This document shows positions 1 to 6,412 of a stretch of 12,162 nt of DNA, piece after piece. This stretch comes from Vulcanimicrobiota bacterium. GTDB taxonomy: Bacteria > Vulcanimicrobiota > Vulcanimicrobiia > Vulcanimicrobiales > Vulcanimicrobiaceae. Positions within the stretch are counted from its first letter, which is position 1; each line of letters starts with the position of its first letter. The position numbers were made by a program, and so were the translations under genes. The notes beneath the pieces are model-generated. The model worked only from the letters and a program-made list of their open reading frames with translations. It searched no databases and was not told where the DNA came from. The DNA lies in assembly GCA_019247395.1 (NCBI GenBank), contig JAFAOZ010000112.1, positions 1-12,162 of the forward strand, in the 5' to 3' direction.

Positions 1-316
1 AATCCATGGCAAGCCCAGTGGGAAAGCTGAGTTGCGTCTTCGATCCCTGGATCTTGCCAACCGGCATGGCGTTGCCGTTAGCGTCTCGCCCGTAGAAGAG
101 CACGGCGGCACGCGGCTTATTTTTGTATCCGCTCTGAGATCCGACGAGAATGCAGCGTTTCAACGGACAGCCGTTTGCATCGGCGCGAGCGGTAGACGTA
201 GCGTCGTTTCCAACAAGCGGGGCGGTGGTGGGAACGGCCGGGGATTGACTGCAGCCTGCGAGCACGACGGCGGCGCAAACGCTCAACGCGCGGCGTGCGA
301 TCCGATCGATGGTCAT
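1..316 (-). CDS. Partial NHL-repeat-like lipoprotein, N-terminal part only
   Basis: This minus-strand gene starts with ATG at 316-314 and stays open for 105 codons to the left edge, so its C-terminus is missing. A GAGGAG Shine-Dalgarno (complement of 323-328) lies six bases before the ATG. The protein begins with Arg residues and a hydrophobic stretch ending in the lipobox L-A-G-C, so Cys22 should be lipidated; Ser follows at +2. A Pro/Thr/Ala-rich linker comes next. From about residue 75 a pattern reads aromatic-Tyr-G, then a GNAxP turn, then IxGSxTxLxxPxGLAxD, which fits a repeat unit of secreted NHL/SMP-30-like beta-propeller proteins. The role is probably extracytoplasmic binding; the ligand cannot be told. 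Divergence from the polymerase gene suggests independent transcription. The lipoprotein call is strong; the propeller call rests on one visible repeat. Confidence 0.75.
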   Translation of the reverse strand, partial: MTIDRIARRALSVCAAVVLAGCSQSPAVPTTAPLVGNDATSTARADANGCPLKRCILVGSQSGYKNKPRAAVLFYGRDANGNAMPVGKIQGSKTQLSFPTGLAMD

Positions 317-387
317 GGTTGGCTCCTCGACCCTAACAAAAGGTGACCATAGTTACTTCGGCCGCACGCAGCACCCGCCTTTCGGCA
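317..387. promoter_or_regulatory. Divergent intergenic region between lipoprotein and dnaE2
   Basis: These 71 bases must hold the promoters for both divergent genes if the polymerase starts at 388. I see no clear -35/-10 pair. An imperfect inverted repeat, GTGAC-CATA-GTTAC at 343-356 (one mismatch between arms), is the only operator-like sequence. It does not match the Gram-positive/actinobacterial LexA box or the alphaproteobacterial GTTC-N7-GTTC box. If translation starts at the GTG at 343 instead, this repeat would be coding and only 26 bases would separate the genes. Confidence 0.35.
323..328 (-). promoter_or_regulatory. Shine-Dalgarno GAGGAG of the minus-strand lipoprotein gene
   Basis: The plus strand reads CTCCTC here, giving GAGGAG on the minus strand six bases before the ATG at 316. 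The same GAGGAG with the same six-base spacing precedes the first phosphoesterase gene at 6413. This supports both start choices and suggests a strong consensus ribosome binding site in this genome. Confidence 0.7.
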
Positions 388-3300
388 ATGCCCTACGCCG
401 AGCTTCACTGCTGGTCGAATTTCAGCTTTTTGCAAGGCGGATCGCACCCCGAAGAGCTGATCGAACGCGCGGCCGAGTTAGGTTTGGCGGCAGTCGCGTT
501 GACCGATCGCGACGGACTCTACGGCGCGGTCCGCTTCGCGGCGTACGCGCGTAAGCGCGGCGTCGAAGCAATTATCGGCAGCGAGCTCACGTTTGAAGAC
601 GGAGCGCGCATCGTGCTCTTGGTCGAGACCGAAGCCGGCTATGCCAATCTTTGCGAACTGATCTCACGCGCGCAAATGCGCGGCAGCAAAGGCAGCTCAC
701 GGCTGCAGCTCGACGATTTTCAAGGACGCAGCGACGGATTGATTGCACTCGCTGCCGATGACGTGCGTGCGCGGATGCTGCGCTATCAAAAAATCTTCGG
801 CGATCGCTTTTACGTCGAGCTACAGCAGCATCTCACGCCGGAAGAGACGCGGCGCAACCTCTGTCTTGTGCGTCTCGCGCGCGAGTGCGGCGTATCCTAC
901 GTTGCAACCAACGCCGTCGTCTATGCGCGCAAGGACGACGCGCTCGTCGCCGACGTCCTTGCCTGCGTGCGCGACGGCACCACGCTGCACGAGGCACGTG
1001 CCGCCAACAAGCTGCGCCCCAATGCCGAGTATCATCTTAAATCGCCCGCTGCGATGCGGCGCCTCTTCGCAACTTATCCCGAGGCAATCGATGCAACTGC
1101 CGCAATCGCGCAACGCTGCCGTTTCCGGCTGGAGCGGCTTGCCGGGCAGTTCCCACTCTTTCCGGTGCCGGAGGGAAGCTCGCCGCAGCGCCATCTTCGC
1201 AAGCTCGTCTACGAGGGCGCCGCCAAACGCTACCCAATGCCGCTCGAAACCTGCGTCGAGCGGCAGCTCGAATACGAGCTCGGTCTCATCGCCAAGATGG
1301 ACCTGGCAGGGTACTTCCTCATCGTTTGGGATATCGTCCGCATCGCCGGCGAACTCGGCGTGCTTTGCCAAGGGCGCGGTTCGGCGGCGAACTCGGCGGT
1401 CTGCTACGCGCTCGGCATCACCGCAGTCGATCCGATCGCGATGAATCTGCTCTTCGAGCGTTTTATGTCCGAAGAGCGCCGCGAGATTCCCGACATCGAT
1501 ATCGACTTTGCCCATCAAGATCGCGAGAAGGTCATTCAATATGTCTACGAGCGATACGGGCGCGCCAACGCGGCAATGGTTGCGGAGGTCATTACCTATC
1601 GCGTGCGCTCGGCGATTCGCGACGCCGGCAAAGCGCTGGGATTGAGCCTCGAGCAAGTCGACGCGATCGCCAAAGAGTTCGATACGCGTGAAGAACTCCC
1701 CGAAGAAGCCGGCCCCGAAATGCTTTTTTCGATTTGCCGCCGCATCGCCAACTTTCCGCGTCATTTGGGCATTCACTCGGGCGGCATGCTGATTACCCGC
1801 GATGCGCTCGTGCGCGTCGCGCCGGTCGAGTGGGCGACCATGCGCGACCGGACCGTCGTGCAATGGGATAAGGACGATCTCCAAGAGCTCGGGCTCATCA
1901 AGATCGATCTGCTTGGCCTTGGCATGCTCTCTCTGTTGCGTGAAGCCTTGACGATCTACCGGCGCTGCGTTGCACGCGGCGATGCGTGGCTGCCGCGAGA
2001 GGTCGAGCGCGACGTCGAGCTGCACACAATTCCCGCCAACGATAAAAAGACGTACGCCATGATGCAGCGTGCCGATACGATCGGCGTCTTTCAAATCGAA
2101 TCGCGCGCGCAGCAATCGATGCTGCCGCGATTGAAACCGGCCTGCTTTTACGACATCGTGATGCAGGTCGCCATCATTCGGCCCGGACCGATTCAAGGAC
2201 AGATGATCCATCCGTTTTTGCGGCGCCGTTCGGGAATGGAACCCGTGACCTACCCGCACCCCAAGCTCAAGGCGGTGCTCGAGCGAACGCTTGGGGTACC
2301 GCTCTTTCAAGAGCAGGGCATGCGATTGGCGATCGAAGCGGCCGGGTTTTCGCCGGGAGAAGCCGATCAGCTTCGCCGCGCCATGGGACATAAACGCTCG
2401 CGCCAACGCATGGAAGCGATGCATGCAAAGCTGGTTGACGGCATGATTTCCAACGGCATCGAACGCGACGCCGCCGAGCAACTCTTCCACATGCTCGAAG
2501 GCTTCGCAGATTACGGATTTCCGGAGTCGCACGCAGCGAGCTTTGCACTCTTGGCATACGCCTCGGCCTATTTGAAATGTCATCTGCCGGCGGTATTTGC
2601 CGCCGCAATCCTCAACGTGCAGCCGATGGGTTTTTATTCGACCGAGGTGCTCGTTAACGACGCACGCCGCCACGACGTAATGATAAAGCCCATCGAAGTC
2701 AACGCCAGCGAGTATTGGTCGCACGTGCAACCCGACGGCGCGCTGCGCTTGGGGTTTCATCTCGTACGCGGGCTCGGCGAGGTGCAGCAACAACGCTTGC
2801 AGGCGGCGATCGTCGCCGGGCCGTTCGAAAACGTGCTCGCCTTCGCACAACGCACGCAGCTCGCTCGCGAGACGCTCGAGAACCTCGCAATTGCGGGTGC
2901 GTTCGCACCGTGGTATGCGTCGCGCCGCGAAGCGATGTGGGCGTTGCGCGGGCTCGACGAGCGCGAAGCTCGCGGTGGGCTCGGCGCGCTCATGGATGTC
3001 GACGAGCCGCGCGTCGAGTTCGAGCGGCCGGCGGCGCGGAAGCTTGCCGCCTTCGATCTCTGGTCGACCGGCGTTACGCCGTCGGGGCAAGTGATGGAGC
3101 ATTTTCGCGAATTTCTCGACTCGCAGAACGTCGTTCCGGCCGCGCACCTCGCCGAGCTCCCGCGCAACAGCGCCTGCCGCGTCGGGGGTCTGGTCATCAC
3201 CCGGCAGCGTCCGGGTACGGCGAAGGGCTTCGTCTTTTTAACGCTCGAAGACGAAACCGGCATCGTCAACGTCATCGTACGCCCCGATATCTACGAAGCC

Positions 3301-3450
3301 TATCGCCGTCCGATTCGATCTTCGTCGACGCTTATTATCGACGGAACGCTACAGAAGGAGAGCGGCTGCATCGACGTGCTCGCGAAGACGATTCAAAGCT
3401 TCGATGACGACGGCGTCACGCAAACCCTTACCGTCCATAGCTTTCAGTAA
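388..3450 (+). CDS. dnaE2: Error-prone DNA polymerase III alpha subunit, DnaE2 type
   Basis: Translesion C-family polymerase of 1020 residues, cytoplasmic, expected to act with ImuB and the beta clamp in damage-induced mutagenesis. The N-terminal PHP domain opens with a MPYAELHC segment typical of DnaE2. The position of the second His of the PHP HxH metal motif is Trp9, so PHP metal binding is probably degenerate. Polymerase core: GRGSAANS at 329-336; PDIDIDF at 368-374, with Asp369 and Asp371 matching the catalytic pair of E. coli DnaE; Asp507 in KIDLLGLG as the third catalytic acid. FQIES (568-572), MGHKRSR (666-672) and GFPESHAASFA (710-720) are also DnaE landmarks. A C-terminal OB fold covers about 928-1005. 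I chose ATG 388 because family members begin there; a GTG at 343 would add 15 unrelated residues, and neither start has a good ribosome site. The catalytic residues are intact. Confidence 0.92.
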   Translation: MPYAELHCWSNFSFLQGGSHPEELIERAAELGLAAVALTDRDGLYGAVRFAAYARKRGVEAIIGSELTFEDGARIVLLVETEAGYANLCELISRAQMRGSKGSSRLQLDDFQGRSDGLIALAADDVRARMLRYQKIFGDRFYVELQQHLTPEETRRNLCLVRLARECGVSYVATNAVVYARKDDALVADVLACVRDGTTLHEARAANKLRPNAEYHLKSPAAMRRLFATYPEAIDATAAIAQRCRFRLERLAGQFPLFPVPEGSSPQRHLRKLVYEGAAKRYPMPLETCVERQLEYELGLIAKMDLAGYFLIVWDIVRIAGELGVLCQGRGSAANSAVCYALGITAVDPIAMNLLFERFMSEERREIPDIDIDFAHQDREKVIQYVYERYGRANAAMVAEVITYRVRSAIRDAGKALGLSLEQVDAIAKEFDTREELPEEAGPEMLFSICRRIANFPRHLGIHSGGMLITRDALVRVAPVEWATMRDRTVVQWDKDDLQELGLIKIDLLGLGMLSLLREALTIYRRCVARGDAWLPREVERDVELHTIPANDKKTYAMMQRADTIGVFQIESRAQQSMLPRLKPACFYDIVMQVAIIRPGPIQGQMIHPFLRRRSGMEPVTYPHPKLKAVLERTLGVPLFQEQGMRLAIEAAGFSPGEADQLRRAMGHKRSRQRMEAMHAKLVDGMISNGIERDAAEQLFHMLEGFADYGFPESHAASFALLAYASAYLKCHLPAVFAAAILNVQPMGFYSTEVLVNDARRHDVMIKPIEVNASEYWSHVQPDGALRLGFHLVRGLGEVQQQRLQAAIVAGPFENVLAFAQRTQLARETLENLAIAGAFAPWYASRREAMWALRGLDEREARGGLGALMDVDEPRVEFERPAARKLAAFDLWSTGVTPSGQVMEHFREFLDSQNVVPAAHLAELPRNSACRVGGLVITRQRPGTAKGFVFLTLEDETGIVNVIVRPDIYEAYRRPIRSSSTLIIDGTLQKESGCIDVLAKTIQSFDDDGVTQTLTVHSFQ

Positions 3451-3470
3451 CGAGCCGACCACCCGGCAAA

Positions 3471-3495
3471 GCTGCCAAGGCGCGGGCCCGGCAGC
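3471..3495 (+). other. Short inverted repeat between dnaE2 and the cupin gene
   Basis: GCTGCC at 3471-3476 pairs perfectly with GGCAGC at 3490-3495 across a GC-rich 13-base loop. It lies in the 66-base gap after the dnaE2 stop. No U-run follows, so this is not a convincing intrinsic terminator. It may be a weak attenuating hairpin or chance in GC-rich DNA. Confidence 0.25.
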
Positions 3496-3516
3496 ATCGA
3501 ACTCGAATACCCAGGC

Positions 3517-3996
3517 ATGCGTAAAGTCAATACCAATACGCTCGAACCGCTCAAATGGCAATCGCCAAAAGGGAAGTTTGTGGGCGAAGGAGTTCAAGTC
3601 AGCGAGGCTCTCGGTCGTGAGCGCAACTCGACTGATCTGCTGCAGCGTCATCCGTTCGACGTTGAGATTTTGCGCATTCCGCCCGGAAAGGCACCCTTTC
3701 CGTACCATTCGCATAGCGCGCAATGGGAGTTCTATCACGTTATCTCCGGGAGCGGGTCGGTGCGCCATGAGGCCGGGACGGCGCCAGTCGTTGCGGGCGA
3801 TGCCTGCATCTTCAAGCCGGGCGAGGCGCATCAGTTTTTCAACGACGGCACGGAGGATCTCGTCCTCTACGTTGTTGCCGATAATCCCATCGGCGAGTCG
3901 TGGTACTACCCCGATAGTAACAAATGGGGCGTCCAGATGCCGGAGCGGCGTGCTATGCGCTCTGATAGCCTGGATTACTTTGATGGTGAAGAATGA
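3517..3996 (+). CDS. Single-domain cupin protein
   Basis: A 159-residue soluble protein with one small beta-barrel (cupin_2 type). Motif 1 is visible as Gly57...His64-x-His66-x4-Glu71...Gly78, and motif 2 as Gly94...Pro101-Gly102...His105...Asn109. His64, His66, Glu71 and His105 form a complete metal-binding set, so it could be a metal-dependent sensor or enzyme, or a sugar/small-molecule binding protein. The substrate cannot be told. No signal peptide, membrane segment or DNA-binding domain is seen. The ATG at 3517 has only a weak AGG upstream. Its TGA overlaps the ATG of the next gene (ATGA), which puts it in the same translational unit as the mini-protein and the partner-switching genes. 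It could therefore sense a ligand for that module, but this is inference. Confidence 0.85.
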   Translation: MRKVNTNTLEPLKWQSPKGKFVGEGVQVSEALGRERNSTDLLQRHPFDVEILRIPPGKAPFPYHSHSAQWEFYHVISGSGSVRHEAGTAPVVAGDACIFKPGEAHQFFNDGTEDLVLYVVADNPIGESWYYPDSNKWGVQMPERRAMRSDSLDYFDGEE

Positions 3997-4157
3997 CTGC
4001 GCGCAAGACCGGCGGTCCTCGCTCGTGCTACAAGAGCACCGGCGCTCCGAAGGCGGCCTTCGAGAGTAAGAAGGCCGCGGAACGCGCGATACCGGCGACC
4101 ACCAAGGGGCTGCGTCCCTACCGCTGCTCGCAACACGGTTGGCACCTTGGACACTGA
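3993..4157 (+). CDS. 54-residue Cys/His mini-protein, zinc-ribbon-like
   Basis: A short gene starting at the ATG that overlaps the cupin stop by four bases (ATGA) and ending at TGA 4155-4157, inside the start of the phosphatase gene. The N-terminal half is basic, with Lys and Ala helical character after Cys12. The C-terminus reads Y-R-C45-S-Q-H48-G-W-H51-L-G-H54. This resembles the tail of small zinc-ribbon proteins that end in YxCxxCxxWHL. Here the second Cys of the usual CxxC is His48, so Cys12, Cys45, His48 and His51 are possible zinc ligands. Third positions are GC-rich, as in the neighbours, and overlaps at both ends support a real gene. The function is unknown; nucleic-acid or protein binding is possible. 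Confidence 0.65.
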   Translation: MTARKTGGPRSCYKSTGAPKAAFESKKAAERAIPATTKGLRPYRCSQHGWHLGH

Positions 4158-5601
4158 ACGGCCGGCGGCCGGCCGCGAACGGCTGCAAACTCCGCTTGCC
4201 ATAACGATGGCGTTCATGCTGCTGATCGTCGCATCGTTGATCGCGCTCGGCCTCTTCGTCCGCGCGACCGTCAGTAAGGCGTTTACCGATGCGGAGCGCA
4301 TTCGGCTCGCCCGCACGCACGTTGCGATGATGCTCGCGCAGCAACTCGATGAAGAGACCGGCGTACGCGGATATGCGGTGCTGCGGCTGCCGCTGATGCT
4401 CGAGCCGTATTACGGGGGCCGCGCAAGCTTGCCGCTCTACATGCGTAGAGTCCGCGCCGATCTCACGGATCTCGACGTTCCAAAGGCGCTGCCGGAGCTC
4501 CGGGATGCGGCGAGCACCAACTACCGATGGGTGCACGAGGTCGCGTTCCAAATCGTTCGTTCGCACCGGCGCCGGCCGGCGCTCGAGCTGCGCGGGAAAC
4601 TCTACGTCGACCGCTTCCGCGCCGATACCGACGCGATCGACCTGGCACTGGCCGCCCGCACCGTCGCCGTCAATGCGCGTGCCCAACAGGCGGTGCTTTG
4701 GGTCGGCAGTTTTGCGGTCGCGGCGGTGGTGCTGGTGATCGTGGCCGCGCTGCTATTCACGGTACAGCAGTACCGGCTCGGCGTCCGGCTCGAACGCGAG
4801 CGCGCCGCATCTGAGGAACAACGGCGACGCGCGGCCGCGGCGCGTGCGGCGTACGAAACCGAAAAGCGAATTGCCGACGTGCTGCAAGACGCGTTCGGCG
4901 AGCGGCTCCTGCCGTCGCTTCCGGCCGTCAGCTTCAGCGCGACCTACGTGCCGGCGACCGAACAAACCAAGATCGGGGGCGATTGGTACGACGCGCTCCA
5001 ACTCTCCGAAGATCGCGTGCTCGTCGCAATCGGTGACGTGACAGGCCACGGCATCGATGCCGTGGTCGCGATGAACAAGGCGCGGCAGCTGCTCATCAGC
5101 TACGCGCTGCTCGATGCGACGCCGGCCGGCGTGCTCGAGCGCGTAAACTTCGATCTCGTTCGCGGCAAGTCGCCGCTTATCACCGCGATCTGCGGCGTCA
5201 TTGACACGCGCACGCGCGAGTTTGTTTACGCCTGCGCCGGTCATCCGCCGCCTGTTCTGGTCGAGCCGCACAGCCATGCGAAGCTGCTGGATTTTGGATC
5301 GCTGCCGTTGGGCGTCGCGGTGAAGCCCGGCTACCGCACCAGCCGCGTGCAGCTCGCCGCCGGCGCGATGCTCGTTCTCTATACCGATGGTCTCATCGAA
5401 TATTCGCGCGACCTCGCTCAAGGTGAAGCGGCCTTGCTCGAGGCCGCCGAAGCCGCGGCCGAAACGCCCACGCCCGATCCCGCCGCACAGATTCGCGACC
5501 GAATCTTTCGCGATCGCAAGGTCACCGACGACGTGGCAATACTCACCGTGCGCTTTTCAGAGAACTCGGTGGGCGCGAGCTTGAGCCGGAGAATTGCATG
5601 A
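4147..5601 (+). CDS. Membrane PP2C (SpoIIE/RsbU-type) phosphatase with CHASE3-like sensor
   Basis: A 484-residue inner-membrane protein. Two membrane segments (about 17-39 and 183-206) flank an extracytoplasmic domain with E-T-G-V-R-G-Y at 70-76, a hallmark of CHASE3-like sensors. A charged coiled coil (about 208-245) leads without a HAMP domain to a PP2C/SpoIIE phosphatase domain from about 250. Metal-site acids are visible: Asp279 in GGDWYD, Asp297 in GDVTGHG, Asp414 in TDGLIE, and Asp461/Asp462 in TDDVAIL. The expected reaction is dephosphorylation of the STAS protein encoded next, so that it can capture the anti-sigma kinase. I chose TTG 4147, which overlaps the previous gene by 11 bases and leaves a short cytoplasmic N-terminus; ATG 4207 would begin inside the first membrane segment. 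No strong ribosome site is seen for either, so translational coupling is likely. Confidence 0.88.
   Translation: MDTERPAAGRERLQTPLAITMAFMLLIVASLIALGLFVRATVSKAFTDAERIRLARTHVAMMLAQQLDEETGVRGYAVLRLPLMLEPYYGGRASLPLYMRRVRADLTDLDVPKALPELRDAASTNYRWVHEVAFQIVRSHRRRPALELRGKLYVDRFRADTDAIDLALAARTVAVNARAQQAVLWVGSFAVAAVVLVIVAALLFTVQQYRLGVRLERERAASEEQRRRAAAARAAYETEKRIADVLQDAFGERLLPSLPAVSFSATYVPATEQTKIGGDWYDALQLSEDRVLVAIGDVTGHGIDAVVAMNKARQLLISYALLDATPAGVLERVNFDLVRGKSPLITAICGVIDTRTREFVYACAGHPPPVLVEPHSHAKLLDFGSLPLGVAVKPGYRTSRVQLAAGAMLVLYTDGLIEYSRDLAQGEAALLEAAEAAAETPTPDPAAQIRDRIFRDRKVTDDVAILTVRFSENSVGASLSRRIA
5588..5592 (+). promoter_or_regulatory. Shine-Dalgarno GGAGA for the STAS gene
   Basis: GGAG lies six bases before the ATG at 5598, within the last codons of the phosphatase gene. 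It fixes the ATG at 5598, which overlaps the phosphatase TGA, as the start rather than the out-of-frame ATG at 5602. Confidence 0.6.
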
Positions 5602-5930
5602 ATGAAGCTGAGCCCGTAAAAGTGATTCGCTTGACCGGCGAATTGGAAATCGGACGGAAGAACGAGATTCGCTCGACGCTCCGTGCGCCGGCCGATGGAA
5701 CGCCCGTTTTGCTGGATCTCGCCGGCGTTACGTACGCCGACTCGATTGCATTGACGGAGCTGCTGCGTTTCTGTGCCGAAGCGCAGCAGGTGGGCCAGCC
5801 AGTGGCGCTGGTGATTCAAACGCCGCAGTTTGCGCGGCTCATACAATACGCCGGTCTTGCGACGGTCTTCAAAGTTTTTGCAGAGCCCGCCGAGGCGCTC
5901 GCATATTTGACGGAAAGCCCGCGGCAATGA
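5598..5930 (+). CDS. STAS-domain anti-sigma factor antagonist (RsbV/SpoIIAA type)
   Basis: A 110-residue cytoplasmic protein made of one STAS domain. The segment VTYADSIALTELLRF carries Asp48-Ser49 in the loop where RsbV and SpoIIAA proteins are phosphorylated, so Ser49 is the predicted site. In the known partner-switching scheme the unphosphorylated form binds the anti-sigma kinase and frees its target; the kinase phosphorylates the STAS protein and the PP2C phosphatase reverses this. Both partners are encoded on either side, each with a four-base ATGA overlap, which supports stoichiometric coupled expression. Length is normal for the family. The family call is firm; the identity of the final target is unknown. 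Confidence 0.88.
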   Translation: MNEAEPVKVIRLTGELEIGRKNEIRSTLRAPADGTPVLLDLAGVTYADSIALTELLRFCAEAQQVGQPVALVIQTPQFARLIQYAGLATVFKVFAEPAEALAYLTESPRQ

Positions 5931-6328
5931 GCCGGCAGCCGTCGGTCTTGCGTCTGCGATGTCCGGCCCAGTCCCGGTTTGTCGCCTCACTGCGCCATGC
6001 GCTCGTCTCATTTTTACGCGCGCACGATTTCAAGGGTCAGCAACTCGACGACGTTACGACTGCCGCCGGAGAAGCGCTCGCCAACGTGGTGGAGCACGCG
6101 TATACCGCCGCCGCGTCCCAAGTCGATGCCTATATAGGCCTTCGCGCGAACGTCGATGCGAAAGGAACGCTCGCGTTGGAGGTCTACGACGGCGGCGCCT
6201 TCGTCGAACGCCGCCCGACGCGCGGTCGCGGCTTCGGCTTGCGGATTATCCGCGCGATCGCCGGGCGGTTGACGATCGATACGTCGAACGGAACGCGTCT
6301 TCGCATGATTTTCGAGCGGAAAAGATGA
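5927..6328 (+). CDS. Anti-sigma factor serine kinase (RsbW/SpoIIAB-like GHKL ATPase)
   Basis: A 133-residue soluble GHKL-fold ATPase. The N-box reads E49-A-L-A-N53-V-V-E-H57, the G1 box is D88-G-G, and the G2 box is G100-R-G-F-G-L105, so nucleotide and magnesium binding residues are present. The conserved Glu49 fits the catalytic base of RsbW-type serine kinases. It should phosphorylate the upstream STAS protein at Ser49 and, when free, sequester a sigma factor or another regulator. No sigma factor gene lies in the window, so the target is encoded elsewhere or is not a sigma factor. The start overlaps the STAS stop by four bases. It is the last gene of the coupled set; the next gene begins 84 bases later. 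Confidence 0.87.
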   Translation: MSRQPSVLRLRCPAQSRFVASLRHALVSFLRAHDFKGQQLDDVTTAAGEALANVVEHAYTAAASQVDAYIGLRANVDAKGTLALEVYDGGAFVERRPTRGRGFGLRIIRAIAGRLTIDTSNGTRLRMIFERKR

Positions 6329-6376
6329 TTCACGTCACCAGTTGCTCCTGGGACTTTCGCGCGTAGGCGGCGTAAC

Positions 6377-6398
6377 GTAGCGCTGGCAACCCCGCTAC
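6377..6398 (+). promoter_or_regulatory. Hairpin just before the Shine-Dalgarno of phosphoesterase copy 1
   Basis: GTAGCG at 6377-6382 and CGCTAC at 6393-6398 form a perfect six-base-pair stem with a ten-base loop, two bases before the GAGGAG at 6401. It lies in the 84-base gap between the kinase and the array. It could be a leader stem-loop affecting stability or translation of the array mRNA. No U-run follows, so it is not a standard terminator. No clear -35/-10 promoter could be recognised in the gap. Confidence 0.3.
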
Positions 6399-6400
6399 AC

Positions 6401-6406
6401 GAGGAG
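6401..6406 (+). promoter_or_regulatory. Shine-Dalgarno GAGGAG of phosphoesterase copy 1
   Basis: A consensus GAGGAG sits six bases before the ATG at 6413. It is the strongest ribosome site in the array; copies 2-5 have weaker or embedded sites, which fits copy 1 being the first gene of the operon. Confidence 0.75.
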
Positions 6407-6412
6407 ACGCAC

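Noticed and set aside
343..387. GTG start for dnaE2 at 343
   Set aside because: The 15 extra residues do not resemble DnaE2 N-termini, which begin near MPYAELH; it also leaves little room for divergent promoters. Not fully excluded.
317..387. LexA box upstream of dnaE2
   Set aside because: No match to the Gram-positive/actinobacterial or alphaproteobacterial LexA consensus could be found by reading the region.
32..554. Two plus-strand open frames (32-346 and 309-554) near the left edge
   Set aside because: The first is antisense to the lipoprotein and the second overlaps the dnaE2 start. Neither has a ribosome site or protein-like composition.
820..3147. 775-codon open frame on the minus strand opposite dnaE2
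   Set aside because: The plus strand encodes a full DnaE2 with all catalytic motifs. The antisense product has no recognisable domain, and long antisense frames are common in GC-rich genes.
3471..3495. Intrinsic terminator after dnaE2
   Set aside because: A six-base-pair stem is present but there is no U-run and the loop is long; kept only as a low-confidence inverted repeat.
3349..4686. 445-codon minus-strand open frame crossing dnaE2, cupin and phosphatase
   Set aside because: It lies opposite four well-supported genes and its product shows no family features.
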